The position numbers and the translations under genes are program-made. Of a stretch of DNA of 64,000 bases, positions 50,186-59,349 are shown one piece after another. The stretch is from Cellulomonas chitinilytica (GTDB lineage Bacteria > Actinomycetota > Actinomycetes > Actinomycetales > Cellulomonadaceae). Position 1 is the first letter of the stretch; every line of letters begins with the position of its first letter. The notes under the pieces were generated by a model. That model saw nothing but the letters and a program-made list of their open reading frames with translations. It was not told the origin of the DNA and made no database searches. The stretch lies in contig NZ_BONK01000007.1 of the NCBI RefSeq assembly GCF_016862675.1, positions 1-64,000 of the forward strand. Reading direction: 5' to 3'.

Positions 50186-52378
50186 TCAGGCCGGCGCCTC
50201 CGTGCCCTCCAGTGCGGCGAGCAGGCCCGCCCCGTACCGGTCGAGCTTGGCCGCGCCGACCCCGCTGATCGTCCCGAGCTCCTCCAGCGACGCCGGGCGC
50301 CGCTCGACGACGGCCCGCAGGGTCGCGTCGTGGAACACGACGTACGCGGGCACGCCCTGCTCGCGTGCCGCCCCGGCCCGCCACGCGCGCAGCCGCTCGA
50401 ACAGCTCCGCGTCGGGACCGTCGAGGTCCGCCGCCGCCGGCCGCCGCCCGCCGCGCTCCTCCCGTGCGCCCCGGGAGCGAGGTGCCTTCTCGACCTCGCG
50501 CCGCAGCCGCACCTCGCGCTCGCCGCGCAGCACCTCGGCGCTCGCGGGCGCGAGCCGCAGCGTGCCGTACCCGTCGGTGTCGACGCCGAGGAGCTCGGCC
50601 GCGAGCAGCTGCCGCACGACGCCCCGCCACTCGCCGTCGGACAGGTCGGCGCCGACGCCGAACGTCGACAGCGACGCGTGGCCGAGCTGCTGCACGCGCG
50701 GGGTCGACTTGCCGCGCAGGATGTCGACGAGGTGCCCGACGCCGTACCGCTGACCCCGCTGCTCGAGGCGCACGACCGTGGACAGGAGCTTCTGCGCCGG
50801 GACGGTCCCGTCCCACGACTCGGGCGGGCTCAGGCACGTGTCGCAGTTGCCGCACGCCTCGGCGCCGCTCTGGCCGAAGTAGTTCAGGAGCTGGACGCGA
50901 CGGCACGACACCGTCTCGCACAGGGCGAGCATCGCGTCGAGGTGCTGCGTGAGCCGGCGGCGGTGTGCGGCGTCCCCGTCGGACGTGTCGATCATGCGTC
51001 GCTGCTGGACCACGTCGGCCAGCCCGTACGCGAGCCACGCGGTCGACGGCAGCCCGTCACGCCCGGCACGACCTGTCTCCTGGTAGTAGCCCTCGACCGA
51101 CTTGGGCAGGTCGAGGTGTGCCACGAACCGCACGTCGGGCTTGTCGATGCCCATGCCGAACGCGATGGTCGCGACCATCACGACGCCGTCCTCCCGGAGG
51201 AACCGCGCCTGGTTGCGTGCCCGGACCTGCCGGTCGAGGCCGGCGTGGTACGGCAGCGCCGGGATGCCCTGGTCGACGAGGTACGCGGCGGTCTGCTCGA
51301 CGGACGCACGGGACAGGCAGTACACGATCCCGGCGTCGCCGGGGTGCTCGGTGCGCAGCAGGTGCAGGAGCTGCGCCCGCGGGTTGTCCTTGGGGGCGAT
51401 CCGGTACTGGATGTTCGGCCGGTCGAAGCTCGCGACGAAGTGCCGGGCCTCCCGCAGCTGCAGACGTTCGGCGATCTCGGCGTGCGTGGCCTCCGTCGCC
51501 GTGGCGGTCAGCGCGACGCGGGGGACCTCGGGCCACCGCTCGTGCAGCATCGACAGCTGCAGGTAGTCGGGGCGGAAGTCGTGCCCCCACTGGGACACGC
51601 AGTGCGCCTCGTCGATCGCGAACAGCGCGACCCGCCCCTGGTCCAGCAGCTCGACCGTCTCGCGGACGCGCAGGCGCTCGGGCGCGAGGTAGAGCAGGTC
51701 CAGCTCGCCCGACAGGTACGCCTGCTCGACGGCCCGGCGTTCGTGCGGCTGCTGCGTCGAGTTGAGGAACCCGGCGCGCACGCCGAGCGCGGACAGCGCG
51801 TCGACCTGGTCCTGCATCAGGGCGATGAGCGGGGACACGACGACACCGGTCCCCGGCCGGACGAGCGCCGGCACCTGGTAGCAGAGCGACTTCCCGCCGC
51901 CGGTGGGCATGAGGACGAGCGCGTCGCCACCCGCGACGACCGTGTCGATGATCTCCGCCTGGTCGCCGCGGAACTCGTCGTAGCCCCACACCCGGCGCAG
52001 GACCTCGAGCGCGGACGGCGCCGGGCCGTCGTCGAGGAGCGTCGCCGCAGGCTGCGCGGGCGGGACCCGCGCGGGGAGCCCGTGCCCGTCGGCGGGGCCC
52101 CGCGGCGCACGGGACGCACTGGACGCACTGGACGCACTGGACGCCCGGGACGCCCGGGACGCACCGACCGTGCCGGCCGGCGAGCTGTCCCGGGCCCCAC
52201 GGGCCGGGCCTCTCCCCGAGGTGGGTGCCGCCGACGACCACGGGTCGAGGAGGTCCGGCGGCACGTCGTCGTAGGCGGGGTCGTACGGCGGCTCGTCGAG
52301 CGGCGGCTCGTCGTACGCCGCGAACGGGAGGTCGTCGACGGCGGCGTACGCGGGCTCGTCGGACGGTCGGGAGGGCAC
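50186..52378 (-). CDS. recQ: ATP-dependent DNA helicase RecQ
   Basis: 730 residues. Walker A is LMPTGGGKS (157-164), the Walker B box DEAH is at 256-259, and the later helicase motifs include ATATEATH, YQETGRAGRDG and the zinc cluster CRRVQLLNYFGQ...CGNCDTC. RQC and HRDC domains follow (the latter near DAELFERLRAWR). It unwinds DNA 3' to 5' in recombination and repair. The first 120 residues are an unusual acidic, Pro-rich extension with an Ala/Ser/Arg repeat made of 9-nt GACGCACTG units (about 52105-52170). GTG 52378 lies 6 nt after TAGGGT, so the message is probably leaderless. Confidence 0.96.
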   Translation of the reverse strand: MPSRPSDEPAYAAVDDLPFAAYDEPPLDEPPYDPAYDDVPPDLLDPWSSAAPTSGRGPARGARDSSPAGTVGASRASRASSASSASSASRAPRGPADGHGLPARVPPAQPAATLLDDGPAPSALEVLRRVWGYDEFRGDQAEIIDTVVAGGDALVLMPTGGGKSLCYQVPALVRPGTGVVVSPLIALMQDQVDALSALGVRAGFLNSTQQPHERRAVEQAYLSGELDLLYLAPERLRVRETVELLDQGRVALFAIDEAHCVSQWGHDFRPDYLQLSMLHERWPEVPRVALTATATEATHAEIAERLQLREARHFVASFDRPNIQYRIAPKDNPRAQLLHLLRTEHPGDAGIVYCLSRASVEQTAAYLVDQGIPALPYHAGLDRQVRARNQARFLREDGVVMVATIAFGMGIDKPDVRFVAHLDLPKSVEGYYQETGRAGRDGLPSTAWLAYGLADVVQQRRMIDTSDGDAAHRRRLTQHLDAMLALCETVSCRRVQLLNYFGQSGAEACGNCDTCLSPPESWDGTVPAQKLLSTVVRLEQRGQRYGVGHLVDILRGKSTPRVQQLGHASLSTFGVGADLSDGEWRGVVRQLLAAELLGVDTDGYGTLRLAPASAEVLRGEREVRLRREVEKAPRSRGAREERGGRRPAAADLDGPDAELFERLRAWRAGAAREQGVPAYVVFHDATLRAVVERRPASLEELGTISGVGAAKLDRYGAGLLAALEGTEAPA

Positions 52379-52384
52379 GCGCCA

Positions 52385-52390
52385 ACCCTA
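52385..52390 (-). promoter_or_regulatory. -10 box for leaderless recQ
   Basis: TAGGGT on the minus strand ends 6 nt before GTG 52378. The remaining spacer to the SDR gene (52391-52641) shows no gene. Confidence 0.55.
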
Positions 52391-52641
52391 CGAGTGCACG
52401 CCGACACCTCGGGCACCGGATCCGCCACTCGTCGGGTTCCGCGCGACCGGCCCGGCTGTGGGCGGGTCGACGCACGACGCACGCCGCCCGGGCCGTCACC
52501 AGGTCGACGGACGACGCGCGCGGCCCGACCGACGAGGTCTGCGAGGCCCTGAGGTGGGAGGAACCGGACCCGGACGACGCTGTGCCACCACGCACCGGAC
52601 CTCACGCCCGTGATGTCGTGCGACGGGTCGTTCGTGGTCCG

Positions 52642-52647
52642 TAGGGT
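52642..52647 (+). promoter_or_regulatory. -10 box for a leaderless SDR gene
   Basis: TAGGGT ends 6 nt before ATG 52654, and no ribosome-binding site lies between. Confidence 0.55.
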
Positions 52648-52653
52648 GACGGC

Positions 52654-53430
52654 ATGGGAACCGCACTCGTCACCGGCGCCAGCGCCGGCCTCGGACTGGA
52701 GTTCGCCTGGCAGCTCGCCACGGCCCGTCACGACGTCGTCCTCGTGGCCCGCGACGAGGAACGCCTCACCCGCCTCGCCGAGCAGCTCCGCGCCGCCGCG
52801 GGCGTCCGTGCCGAGGTGCTCGTGGCCGACCTCTCGGACCGCGCCGGCATGGAGCGCGTCGCGGACCGCCTGCGCAGCGACGAGAACCCCGTCGGCCTGC
52901 TCGTGAACAACGCCGGGCTCGGTCTCAACCAGCGGTTCGTCGAGGGCGATCTCGCCCGCGAGGAGGACGCGCTCGAGGTCATGGTCCGCGCGGTGCTCGT
53001 CCTGTCGCACGCCGCAGCGGGCGCGATGGTCGAGCGGGGCAGGGGAGCGGTCCTCAACGTCGCGTCCGTCGCCGCGCTGCTCGCGTCCGGCACGTACTCC
53101 GCCCACAAGGCCTGGGTCCGCTCGTTCACCGAGGGGCTCGCCGTGGAGCTGCGCGGCACGGGCGTCACCGCGACGGCGCTCTGCCCCGGGTTCGTGCACA
53201 CCGAGTTCCACGAGCGCGGGCGCATCGACGTCAGCGCGTACCCCGAGATCGCGTGGCTCAACGCGGAGGACGTGGTCGCGACGGCGCTCGCCGACGTCCG
53301 TCGAGGGGCCGTGATCTCGACACCGAGCCTGCGCTACCAGCTCGCGTCGGGCGTCGTCCGGCTCGCGCCCCGGTCCGCCGTGCGCGCGTTCGGGCGGTAC
53401 CGCAAGGCACTGGAGGGCGGCGCGCAGTAG
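52654..53430 (+). CDS. SDR-family NAD(P)-dependent oxidoreductase
   Basis: 258 residues. TGASAGLG (residues 6-13) binds the cofactor, NNAGLG follows, and the catalytic Ser, Tyr and Lys are in VASVAALLASGTYSAHKAW. The fold is that of the classical 'DltE/YqjQ-like' dehydrogenases of unknown substrate. The gene is probably transcribed as a leaderless mRNA and is followed by pyrE on the same strand, which has its own promoter. Confidence 0.9.
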   Translation: MGTALVTGASAGLGLEFAWQLATARHDVVLVARDEERLTRLAEQLRAAAGVRAEVLVADLSDRAGMERVADRLRSDENPVGLLVNNAGLGLNQRFVEGDLAREEDALEVMVRAVLVLSHAAAGAMVERGRGAVLNVASVAALLASGTYSAHKAWVRSFTEGLAVELRGTGVTATALCPGFVHTEFHERGRIDVSAYPEIAWLNAEDVVATALADVRRGAVISTPSLRYQLASGVVRLAPRSAVRAFGRYRKALEGGAQ

Positions 53431-53531
53431 CCCGCGCGACGTCGCCCGGCCGGCGGAGGTCGTCCGGCGGAGGTCGGCCGGCCGGAGCTCGCCAGGGCCG
53501 TCGGCGCGCCCGGGCACGGCACTGCGCCCGG

Positions 53532-53537
53532 TAACCT
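53532..53537 (+). promoter_or_regulatory. -10 box for leaderless pyrE
   Basis: TAACCT ends 7 nt before GTG 53545. Confidence 0.6.
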
Positions 53538-53544
53538 GTCGGCC

Positions 53545-54120
53545 GTGACCCAGGACCTCTCCCCGACGCCCCGCGAGCAGCTCCTCGCACTCATCCAGGA
53601 CCTCGCAGTCGTGCACGGCAAGGTCACGCTCTCGTCCGGCCTCGAGGCCGACTACTACGTCGACCTGCGCCGCGCGACGCTCCACCACCGGGCGGCCCCG
53701 CTCATCGGCCACCTGCTGCTCGACCGGCTCGAGGAGGTCGGGCTCGGCACCGCCGAGATCGACGCGGTCGGCGGCCTGACGCTCGGCGCCGACCCCGTCG
53801 CGACGTCGCTCCTGCACGCCGCGGCGTCCCGCGGGCAGGACCTCGACGCGTTCGTCGTCCGCAAGGAGGCGAAGGCGCACGGCATGCAGCGCCGCATCGA
53901 GGGGCCGGACATCGCAGGTCGGCGCGTCGTCGTCGTCGAGGACACGTCGACGACGGGCGGGTCGCCGATCGCGGCCGTCGAGGCGGCCCGTGAGGCCGGC
54001 GCCGAGGTCGTCGGGGTCGCCGTGATCGTCGACCGTGCGACGGGCGCCCAGGAGAAGATCGAGGCGCTCGGCGTCCCGTACCACTACCTGTTCAGCCTGA
54101 CGGACCTGGGTCTCGCCTGA
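53545..54120 (+). CDS. pyrE: Orotate phosphoribosyltransferase
   Basis: 191 residues. VVVVEDTSTTGGS (128-140) is the PRPP-binding motif, and KEAKAHG with the preceding Arg forms the flexible catalytic loop. It makes orotidine 5'-phosphate from orotate and PRPP in pyrimidine synthesis. No other pyr gene is in the window. GTG 53545 follows the -10 box at leaderless spacing. The GNAT gene begins 16 nt downstream. Confidence 0.95.
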   Translation: MTQDLSPTPREQLLALIQDLAVVHGKVTLSSGLEADYYVDLRRATLHHRAAPLIGHLLLDRLEEVGLGTAEIDAVGGLTLGADPVATSLLHAAASRGQDLDAFVVRKEAKAHGMQRRIEGPDIAGRRVVVVEDTSTTGGSPIAAVEAAREAGAEVVGVAVIVDRATGAQEKIEALGVPYHYLFSLTDLGLA

Positions 54121-54136
54121 CGGCACGGGCACCGGC

Positions 54137-54679
54137 ATGACGAGTCCCCACCTGCGCCGGTGGACCACGGCGGACGCGGCCGCGCTGCACGCCGCCGTCC
54201 TGGAGAGCCCCGACCTGGCCCGCCAGCTCGGCGGCGCCGACCTGGTCGACGTCCGCGCGTGCGCCGAGCTGATCGACGACGAGCTCGCACCGTCGTCGCC
54301 GTCGGAGCACCACTTCGCGGTCGTCGTCGACGGCACCGTGGTCGGCAACGTCGGCGTGGGCAGCGTCGAGCACGTCCACGAGACGGCGTGGACCTTCTAC
54401 TGGCTGACCGCCAGCGCCCGCGGTCGAGGGCTCGCGACGCGCGGTCTGGCGACGGTCGCGCGCTGGGCGCTCGACGAGCTCGGCCTGTTCCGTCTGGAGC
54501 TCGGGCACCGTCTGAACAACCCGGCGTCCTGCGCCGTCGCGACCCGCGCCGGCTTCGCGGCCGAAGGCGTCGAGCGGGCGAAGCTGCGGTACGGCGCCGA
54601 ACGGTACGACGTCGAGACGCACGCGCGGCTCATCACCGACCCGGCTCCCGGGGTGCCGCCGCTGCGGCTCGCCGCCTGA
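54137..54679 (+). CDS. GNAT-family N-acetyltransferase (RimJ/RimL-like)
   Basis: 180 residues. The acetyl-CoA loop is ASARGRGLATRGLATV, followed by LGLFRLELGHRLNNPASCAVATRAGF and the late G-x-E-G turn, as in RimJ/RimL-type acetyltransferases that modify ribosomal proteins or small molecules. ATG 54137 is 16 nt after pyrE; no strong ribosome-binding site is visible. The substrate is not identifiable. Confidence 0.88.
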   Translation: MTSPHLRRWTTADAAALHAAVLESPDLARQLGGADLVDVRACAELIDDELAPSSPSEHHFAVVVDGTVVGNVGVGSVEHVHETAWTFYWLTASARGRGLATRGLATVARWALDELGLFRLELGHRLNNPASCAVATRAGFAAEGVERAKLRYGAERYDVETHARLITDPAPGVPPLRLAA

Positions 54680-54693
54680 CGACGAGGTCCCGG

Positions 54694-55467
54694 CTACACC
54701 CGGTCGACGAGGTCCTGGATCGAGTCGACGATCTCGTTCGGCCGGAACGGGAACCGGGCCACGTCCGACTCCTTCGTCGACCCCGAGAGCACGAGGAACG
54801 TCCGCAGGCCGGCCTCGATGCCCGCGACGACGTCGGTGTCCATCCGGTCACCGACCATCACGGTGGTCTCGGAGTGGGCGTCGATCCGGTTGAGCGCCGA
54901 CCGGATCATCATCGGGTTCGGCTTCCCGACGAAGTACGGCTGACGACGGGTCGCGGCCTGGATCATCGCCGCGACGGCCCCGGTGGCCGGCAGGTCGCCC
55001 TCGGCGCTCGGGCCGGTGACGTCCGGGTTCGTGGCGATGAACCGCGCGCCACCCTGGATGAGGCGGATGGCCTGCGTGATCGCCTCGAACGAGTACGTGC
55101 GGGTCTCACCGAGGACGACGAAGTCGGGCTCGGCGGCCGTCAGGGTGTATCCGGCCTCGTACAGCGCCGTCGTGAGGCCCGCCTCGCCGATGACGTACGC
55201 GGACCCGCCGGGCATCTGGTCGGTGAGGAACTGGGCGGTCGCGAGCGCCGACGTCCAGATGGCCCCCTCGGGCACGTCGATCCCGGACATCGACAGCCGT
55301 GCCCGCAGGTCGCGCGGGGTGAAGATCGAGTTGTTCGTGAGGATCAGGAACGGCCGCCCCGCGTCGCGCAGCGCGCGGACGAAGTCGGCGGCGCCGGGCA
55401 GCGCGGTGCCCTCGTGCACGAGGACACCGTCCATGTCGGACAGCCAGGAGCGGATCTCCCGCGTCAT
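54694..55467 (-). CDS. HAD-IIA family hydrolase (NagD-like phosphatase)
   Basis: 257 residues. Motif I is WLSDMDGVLVHEG (Asp11 nucleophile, Asp13), motif II is LTNNS, and the later VGKPNP and MVGDRMDTDV complete the HAD active site with the IIA cap between. It dephosphorylates small phosphorylated substrates such as nucleotides or sugar phosphates. ATG 55467 overlaps the stop of the DedA gene by 4 nt, so the two are translationally coupled. Confidence 0.92.
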   Translation of the reverse strand: MTREIRSWLSDMDGVLVHEGTALPGAADFVRALRDAGRPFLILTNNSIFTPRDLRARLSMSGIDVPEGAIWTSALATAQFLTDQMPGGSAYVIGEAGLTTALYEAGYTLTAAEPDFVVLGETRTYSFEAITQAIRLIQGGARFIATNPDVTGPSAEGDLPATGAVAAMIQAATRRQPYFVGKPNPMMIRSALNRIDAHSETTVMVGDRMDTDVVAGIEAGLRTFLVLSGSTKESDVARFPFRPNEIVDSIQDLVDRV

Positions 55468-56246
55468 GCCCCGAAGGCCTTGCGCTCGACGGCCTCGCGC
55501 TCGGCCGGGTCGTCGTAGCGCTCGTCGCGATCGGTGACGGGCAGACCCGCGGCCGCGGCGGCCTTGTCCTTGCGGCGCTTGCGCCACAGCTCGACGAGGA
55601 TGGGCGTGACCGAGAACAGCACCACGAGGACCAGCAGGGCCTCGATGTTGTCCTTGATGAACGTGATGTTCCCGAGCCCGTAGCCGAGCCAGGTCACGCC
55701 ACCGGCCCACAGCACCACGCCGATGGCGTTCCACTTCACGAAGTGGCGGTACGGCATCCGTCCCACGCCCGCCGCGACGGACGCGTACGTGCGCACGAAC
55801 GGGATGAACTGCGCGACGATCAGCGTCCGGCCGCCGTACTTGTCGAAGTACGCGTACGTCTGGTCGATGTACTTCTGCTTGAAGAAGCGCGAGTCGGGCT
55901 TGTTGAACACCTTCGGGCCGAGGCCCCGGCCGATCCAGTAGCCGCACTGCGTCCCGGCGAACGCCGTCAGGATGAGGAGCAGCGACAGCGGCCAGATCCC
56001 GATCGGGATGTCCAGCGAGTCCTGCGCGACGAGCGCGCCGGCGGTGAACAGCATCGAGTCGCCCGGCAGGATCGGGAACAGCAGGCCGACCTCGACGAAG
56101 ATGACCGCGAGGATGCCGATGAGCGCGGCCGTCCCGAACGAGTCGATGAGGTGCTGGGCGTCGAGGAAGTCCGGGAGGAGCGTGTGCACGGGTGCGCCCG
56201 CGTGGACGGCGGGCAGGGCGGCCGCGAGGGCCGTCGTCGTGAGCAT
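55464..56246 (-). CDS. DedA-family membrane protein
   Basis: 260 residues with several membrane segments. The family core is clear: FVEVGLLFPILPGDSMLF, GTQCGYWIGRGLG and the basic FIPFVRTYASVAAGVGRM. DedA proteins move polyprenyl or other lipid carriers across the membrane and depend on the proton motive force. ATG 56246 lies 7 nt after TAGGCT, so the mRNA is probably leaderless. The C-terminus has a charged tail (KRRKDKAAAAAG, then ERYDD). Confidence 0.93.
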   Translation of the reverse strand: MLTTTALAAALPAVHAGAPVHTLLPDFLDAQHLIDSFGTAALIGILAVIFVEVGLLFPILPGDSMLFTAGALVAQDSLDIPIGIWPLSLLLILTAFAGTQCGYWIGRGLGPKVFNKPDSRFFKQKYIDQTYAYFDKYGGRTLIVAQFIPFVRTYASVAAGVGRMPYRHFVKWNAIGVVLWAGGVTWLGYGLGNITFIKDNIEALLVLVVLFSVTPILVELWRKRRKDKAAAAAGLPVTDRDERYDDPAEREAVERKAFGA

Positions 56247-56253
56247 GCGCACC

Positions 56254-56259
56254 AGCCTA
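56254..56259 (-). promoter_or_regulatory. -10 box for a leaderless DedA gene
   Basis: TAGGCT on the minus strand ends 7 nt before ATG 56246. A CGGAACGTCGGC-type repeat (56389-56419) lies further upstream. Confidence 0.6.
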
Positions 56260-56468
56260 CGGTGCGACCTGTGGGCGACACGTGCGAGCGTGTGACCAGG
56301 GTGTGCGTGGGCTGTGGGCTCCGGGCGGTCGACCGGCGCATGGACAATGGGCTCGCCCGGTGACGGCACCGGCCTGTCGGTGACGCGCCGGCCGGAACGT
56401 CGGCCGGAACGTCGGCCGGTGCTCGGTCGTTGCCCGGTGAGTTCGAGCTGCTCGTGGTGGGAGGTGCG

Positions 56469-57518
56469 GTGCGGTCCACCGTGAAGGACGTGGCGGCGCG
56501 TGCCGGGGTGTCCCCGAAGACGGTCTCGAACGTCATCAACGGCACGGTCTTCGTGCGCCCGGAGACGCGCGCGCGCGTCGAGGAGGCGCTGGCCGAGCTG
56601 GACTACGTGCCGAACCTCGGTGCGCGTGGGCTGCGCAACGGCCGGTACGGGCTCATCGCGCTCGCCCTGCCGGACCTGTCGACCGCGTACTCGGCGGAGC
56701 TCGCGCACCACTTCGTCGAGGAGGGGCACGCCCGCGGCTGGGGCGTGCAGATCGAGGAGACGGCCGCGGAGCCACGTCGCGAGCGTGACCTGCTGTCCCG
56801 GGCGAGGTCCCAGCTCGTCGACGGGCTCGTGCTCAACCCCGTGTCGCTCGAGGACTCGGCGATCAACGACGAGGTCGACGTCGCGCGGGTGCCCCTGCCG
56901 CCGACGGTACTCATCGGCGAGGTCGTCCAGGACCGCACCGACCAGGTCGGCGTCGACAGCGTCCTCGGCGCGCGGCACATGACCGAGCACCTGCTCGCGA
57001 CGGGTCGGCGGCGCATCGCCGTGGTCGGCGCACCCGGCGCGATCGAGACGGCCGCCGCCCGCCAGCGCACCGAGGGGTACCGGCAGGCGCTCGCAGCGGC
57101 GGGCGTGCCGGTCGACCCGGCCCTCGAGATCACGGTGCCGCGCTGGACGACCGAGTCGGCCGTCGACGGCGTCCGGGCCTTCCTGGACGCGCACGACGCA
57201 CCCGACGCGTTCTTCTGCTTCACCGACTCGATGGCGGTCGGGGCGGTCAGCGTGCTGTGGGAGCGGGGCCTGCGGGTGCCCGACGACCTCGCCGTGGCCG
57301 GGTTCGACGACGTGGTGGCCAGCCGGTACGCGGTGCCGCCGCTCACGACGGTCGCGTTCGACCTGCGACAGCTCGTCGTGACGACGCTGGACATGCTCGC
57401 CGAGCGGATCGCCGACCCGCAGCGGACCCCGCGGCGCATCATGGTGCCGCACCGTGTCGTGGCGCGGGAGAGCACGGCGCCCGTGGGAGCCCGGCGGCAG
57501 GGTCCGCCTGCGGGCTGA
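56469..57518 (+). CDS. LacI-family transcriptional regulator of the GH51/ABC cluster
   Basis: 349 residues. Helix-turn-helix TVKDVAARAGVSPKTVSNVING, hinge near GARGLRNGRYG, and an effector domain with LALPDLSTAYSAELAHHF and VAGFDDVVASRYAVPPLTTV. GTG 56469 follows GGGAGG by 4 nt. It lies upstream of the sugar importer and GH51 genes and is the likely regulator of that set through the two sites at 57824 and 57900. The inducer would be an arabinose-containing oligosaccharide (inferred). Confidence 0.9.
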   Translation: MRSTVKDVAARAGVSPKTVSNVINGTVFVRPETRARVEEALAELDYVPNLGARGLRNGRYGLIALALPDLSTAYSAELAHHFVEEGHARGWGVQIEETAAEPRRERDLLSRARSQLVDGLVLNPVSLEDSAINDEVDVARVPLPPTVLIGEVVQDRTDQVGVDSVLGARHMTEHLLATGRRRIAVVGAPGAIETAAARQRTEGYRQALAAAGVPVDPALEITVPRWTTESAVDGVRAFLDAHDAPDAFFCFTDSMAVGAVSVLWERGLRVPDDLAVAGFDDVVASRYAVPPLTTVAFDLRQLVVTTLDMLAERIADPQRTPRRIMVPHRVVARESTAPVGARRQGPPAG

Positions 57519-57745
57519 CGGGCTCGGCCCCCGCTGACGGGCTCGCGGTTGTCAGGCCCGCGGTTGTCGGGCTCGCGGCTGACGGGGCTGCGGCTGTCGG
57601 GCTCGCGACTGTCGGGCCCGCGACTGACGGGGGCTGCGGCTGTCGGGCTCGCGGCTGACGGGGCTGCGGCTGTCGGGCTCGCGACTGTCGGGCCCGCGAC
57701 TGACGGGCTCGCGGCTGTCGGCCCGCGGCTGTCAGCCCGGCTCGA
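57519..57745. repeat. Degenerate GCGGCTGTCGGGCTC repeats in a gene-free gap
   Basis: The 423-base gap from 57519 to 57941 is filled to about 57745 with irregular units of roughly GCGGCTGTCGGGCTC and variants with GACGGG, about 15 in all. The rest holds two operator-like sites (57824 and 57900) and a GAAGGAG ribosome-binding site before the solute-binding protein gene. Confidence 0.75.
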
Positions 57746-57823
57746 GGCTGACGGGTCCGGCACCGTGTCCGAGCCCCTGTGCAGGGTGTCCGTTCCCTCC
57801 GGGAAATCCCCTCTTGCCCACCC

Positions 57824-57839
57824 GTTCCAACGATGTAAT
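57824..57839 (+). promoter_or_regulatory. LacI-type operator, upstream site
   Basis: GTTCCAACGATGTAAT has a central CG and shares ACGATGTAA with the site at 57900. It matches the palindrome at five of eight pairs. Confidence 0.5.
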
Positions 57840-57899
57840 GATCGACGCGCCGAGCACTCCGGGCTCCGTGGCCCTCCAGGAGCGCTCGGTTCCTCCAGG

Positions 57900-57915
57900 G
57901 GTACAACGATGTAAC
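57900..57915 (+). promoter_or_regulatory. LacI-type operator, downstream site
   Basis: GGTACAACGATGTAAC has a central CG and six of eight pairs matched. Its centre is 76 bp from that of the first site, a distance that would allow looping by a tetrameric or paired repressor. It lies 27 bp before the start codon at 57942. Confidence 0.6.
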
Positions 57916-57941
57916 AGCGTGTCTCACGAAGGAGTGACGGC

Positions 57942-59309
57942 ATGAGAACGCACCACGCACCACCCGGTCCCCAGGACCTCGTCGCCCGCGCCGCCAACAT
58001 CGAGCTCAGCCGCCGGCAGATGCTCCTCGGCTCGCTCGCCGCGCTCGGCGGGGGCGCCGTGCTCGGCAGCCTCGCCGGCTGCGCACCCTCCAGCGCCTCC
58101 GCGTCCGGCGTCCCCCAGCTGAACTTCTGGCACCTGCTCAGCGGCGGCGACGGCATCAACATGGCCAACCTCGTCACCAAGGTGAACGCCGAGCACAACG
58201 GCTACGACGCGACCCAGACGGTGCTCGCCTGGGGTGCGCCGTACTACACGAAGCTCGCGATGGCGAGCGTCGGCGGACGGGCGCCGGACGTCGCGATCAT
58301 GCACGCGTCACGCGTCGCGGGATACGCCCCGGGCGGCCTGCTCGACCCGTGGGACCTCGACATGCTCGCTGACGTCGACGTGGCGCAGGCCGACTTCCTC
58401 GACCGCGTCTGGGCGAAGGGCGGGCTGGACGGGAAGCAGTACTCCATCGCCCTCGACTCGCACCCGTTCATCATGATGTACAACACCGACATCGCCGCGA
58501 AGGCGGGCGCGCTCGGGGCCGACGGCCAGCTCGCGCCGATCACCAGCCCCGACCAGTTCCTCGAGGTCGCCCGCGCCATGCAGGCGGTCACCGGCAAGCA
58601 CGGCCTCTCGTACGGGTACCTCGGCGACGGCGCCCAGATGTGGCGGCTGTTCTACACGCTCTACAAGCAGCACGACGCCGAGTTCGACCTCTCGGGCGCC
58701 ACCGCCGCGGTCGACGACGACGCCGCGGTCGAGTCGCTCGAGTTCATCCAGCAGCTGCTCGACGGCACGATCTGCACCCCGAACGGCGACTACGGCACCG
58801 CGGTGTCGGAGTTCATGTCGGGGGAGAGCGGCATGTTCTTCACGGGCGTCTGGGAGCTCCCCACCGCCAAGAACGCAGGCATCCCGTTCGACGCCCAGCC
58901 GATCCCCACGCTGTTCGGCACCGCGGCCGCCTACGCCGACTCGCACGCGTTCACGCTCCCGCACCAGTCGCACCCGGACCCCGTCAAGCGCAAGGCGACG
59001 TACCAGTTCGTCAGCGACCTCCTGCACCAGTCCCTCGACTGGGCCGAGGCCGGGCACATCCCGGCGTTCCAGCCGGTCATCCAGAGCCCCGAGTACCAGG
59101 CGCTCCTCCCGCAGGCGCACTACGCACCGGCCGCCGAGATCCTCAACTACGACCCGGAGGCCTGGTTCACGGGTTCGGGCAGCGACTTCCAGTCGTACTT
59201 CCTCGAGACCGTCCAGAACGTGTACCTGCAGGGCGACGACGCAGCCAAGGGCTTCGCGGCCTTCGTCCGTCGCGTGAACGTGCAGCTCGCCAAGCCCAAC
59301 CCGGTCTGA
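57942..59309 (+). CDS. Extracellular solute-binding lipoprotein of a sugar ABC importer
   Basis: 455 residues. The N-terminus has a twin-arginine motif (SRRQMLLG), a hydrophobic segment and a lipobox LAGC, so it is probably exported folded by Tat and then lipidated, unlike the Sec-type binding protein at 35740. The mature part is a family-1 sugar-binding protein (FWHLLSGGDG near its start, later MFFTGVWELP). The GAAGGAG ribosome-binding site is good. It heads the importer and GH51 genes. Confidence 0.93.
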   Translation: MRTHHAPPGPQDLVARAANIELSRRQMLLGSLAALGGGAVLGSLAGCAPSSASASGVPQLNFWHLLSGGDGINMANLVTKVNAEHNGYDATQTVLAWGAPYYTKLAMASVGGRAPDVAIMHASRVAGYAPGGLLDPWDLDMLADVDVAQADFLDRVWAKGGLDGKQYSIALDSHPFIMMYNTDIAAKAGALGADGQLAPITSPDQFLEVARAMQAVTGKHGLSYGYLGDGAQMWRLFYTLYKQHDAEFDLSGATAAVDDDAAVESLEFIQQLLDGTICTPNGDYGTAVSEFMSGESGMFFTGVWELPTAKNAGIPFDAQPIPTLFGTAAAYADSHAFTLPHQSHPDPVKRKATYQFVSDLLHQSLDWAEAGHIPAFQPVIQSPEYQALLPQAHYAPAAEILNYDPEAWFTGSGSDFQSYFLETVQNVYLQGDDAAKGFAAFVRRVNVQLAKPNPV

Positions 59310-59349
59310 ACCGGCCCCTGACAGTCCGGTCGCACGAAGGAGTCCGATC

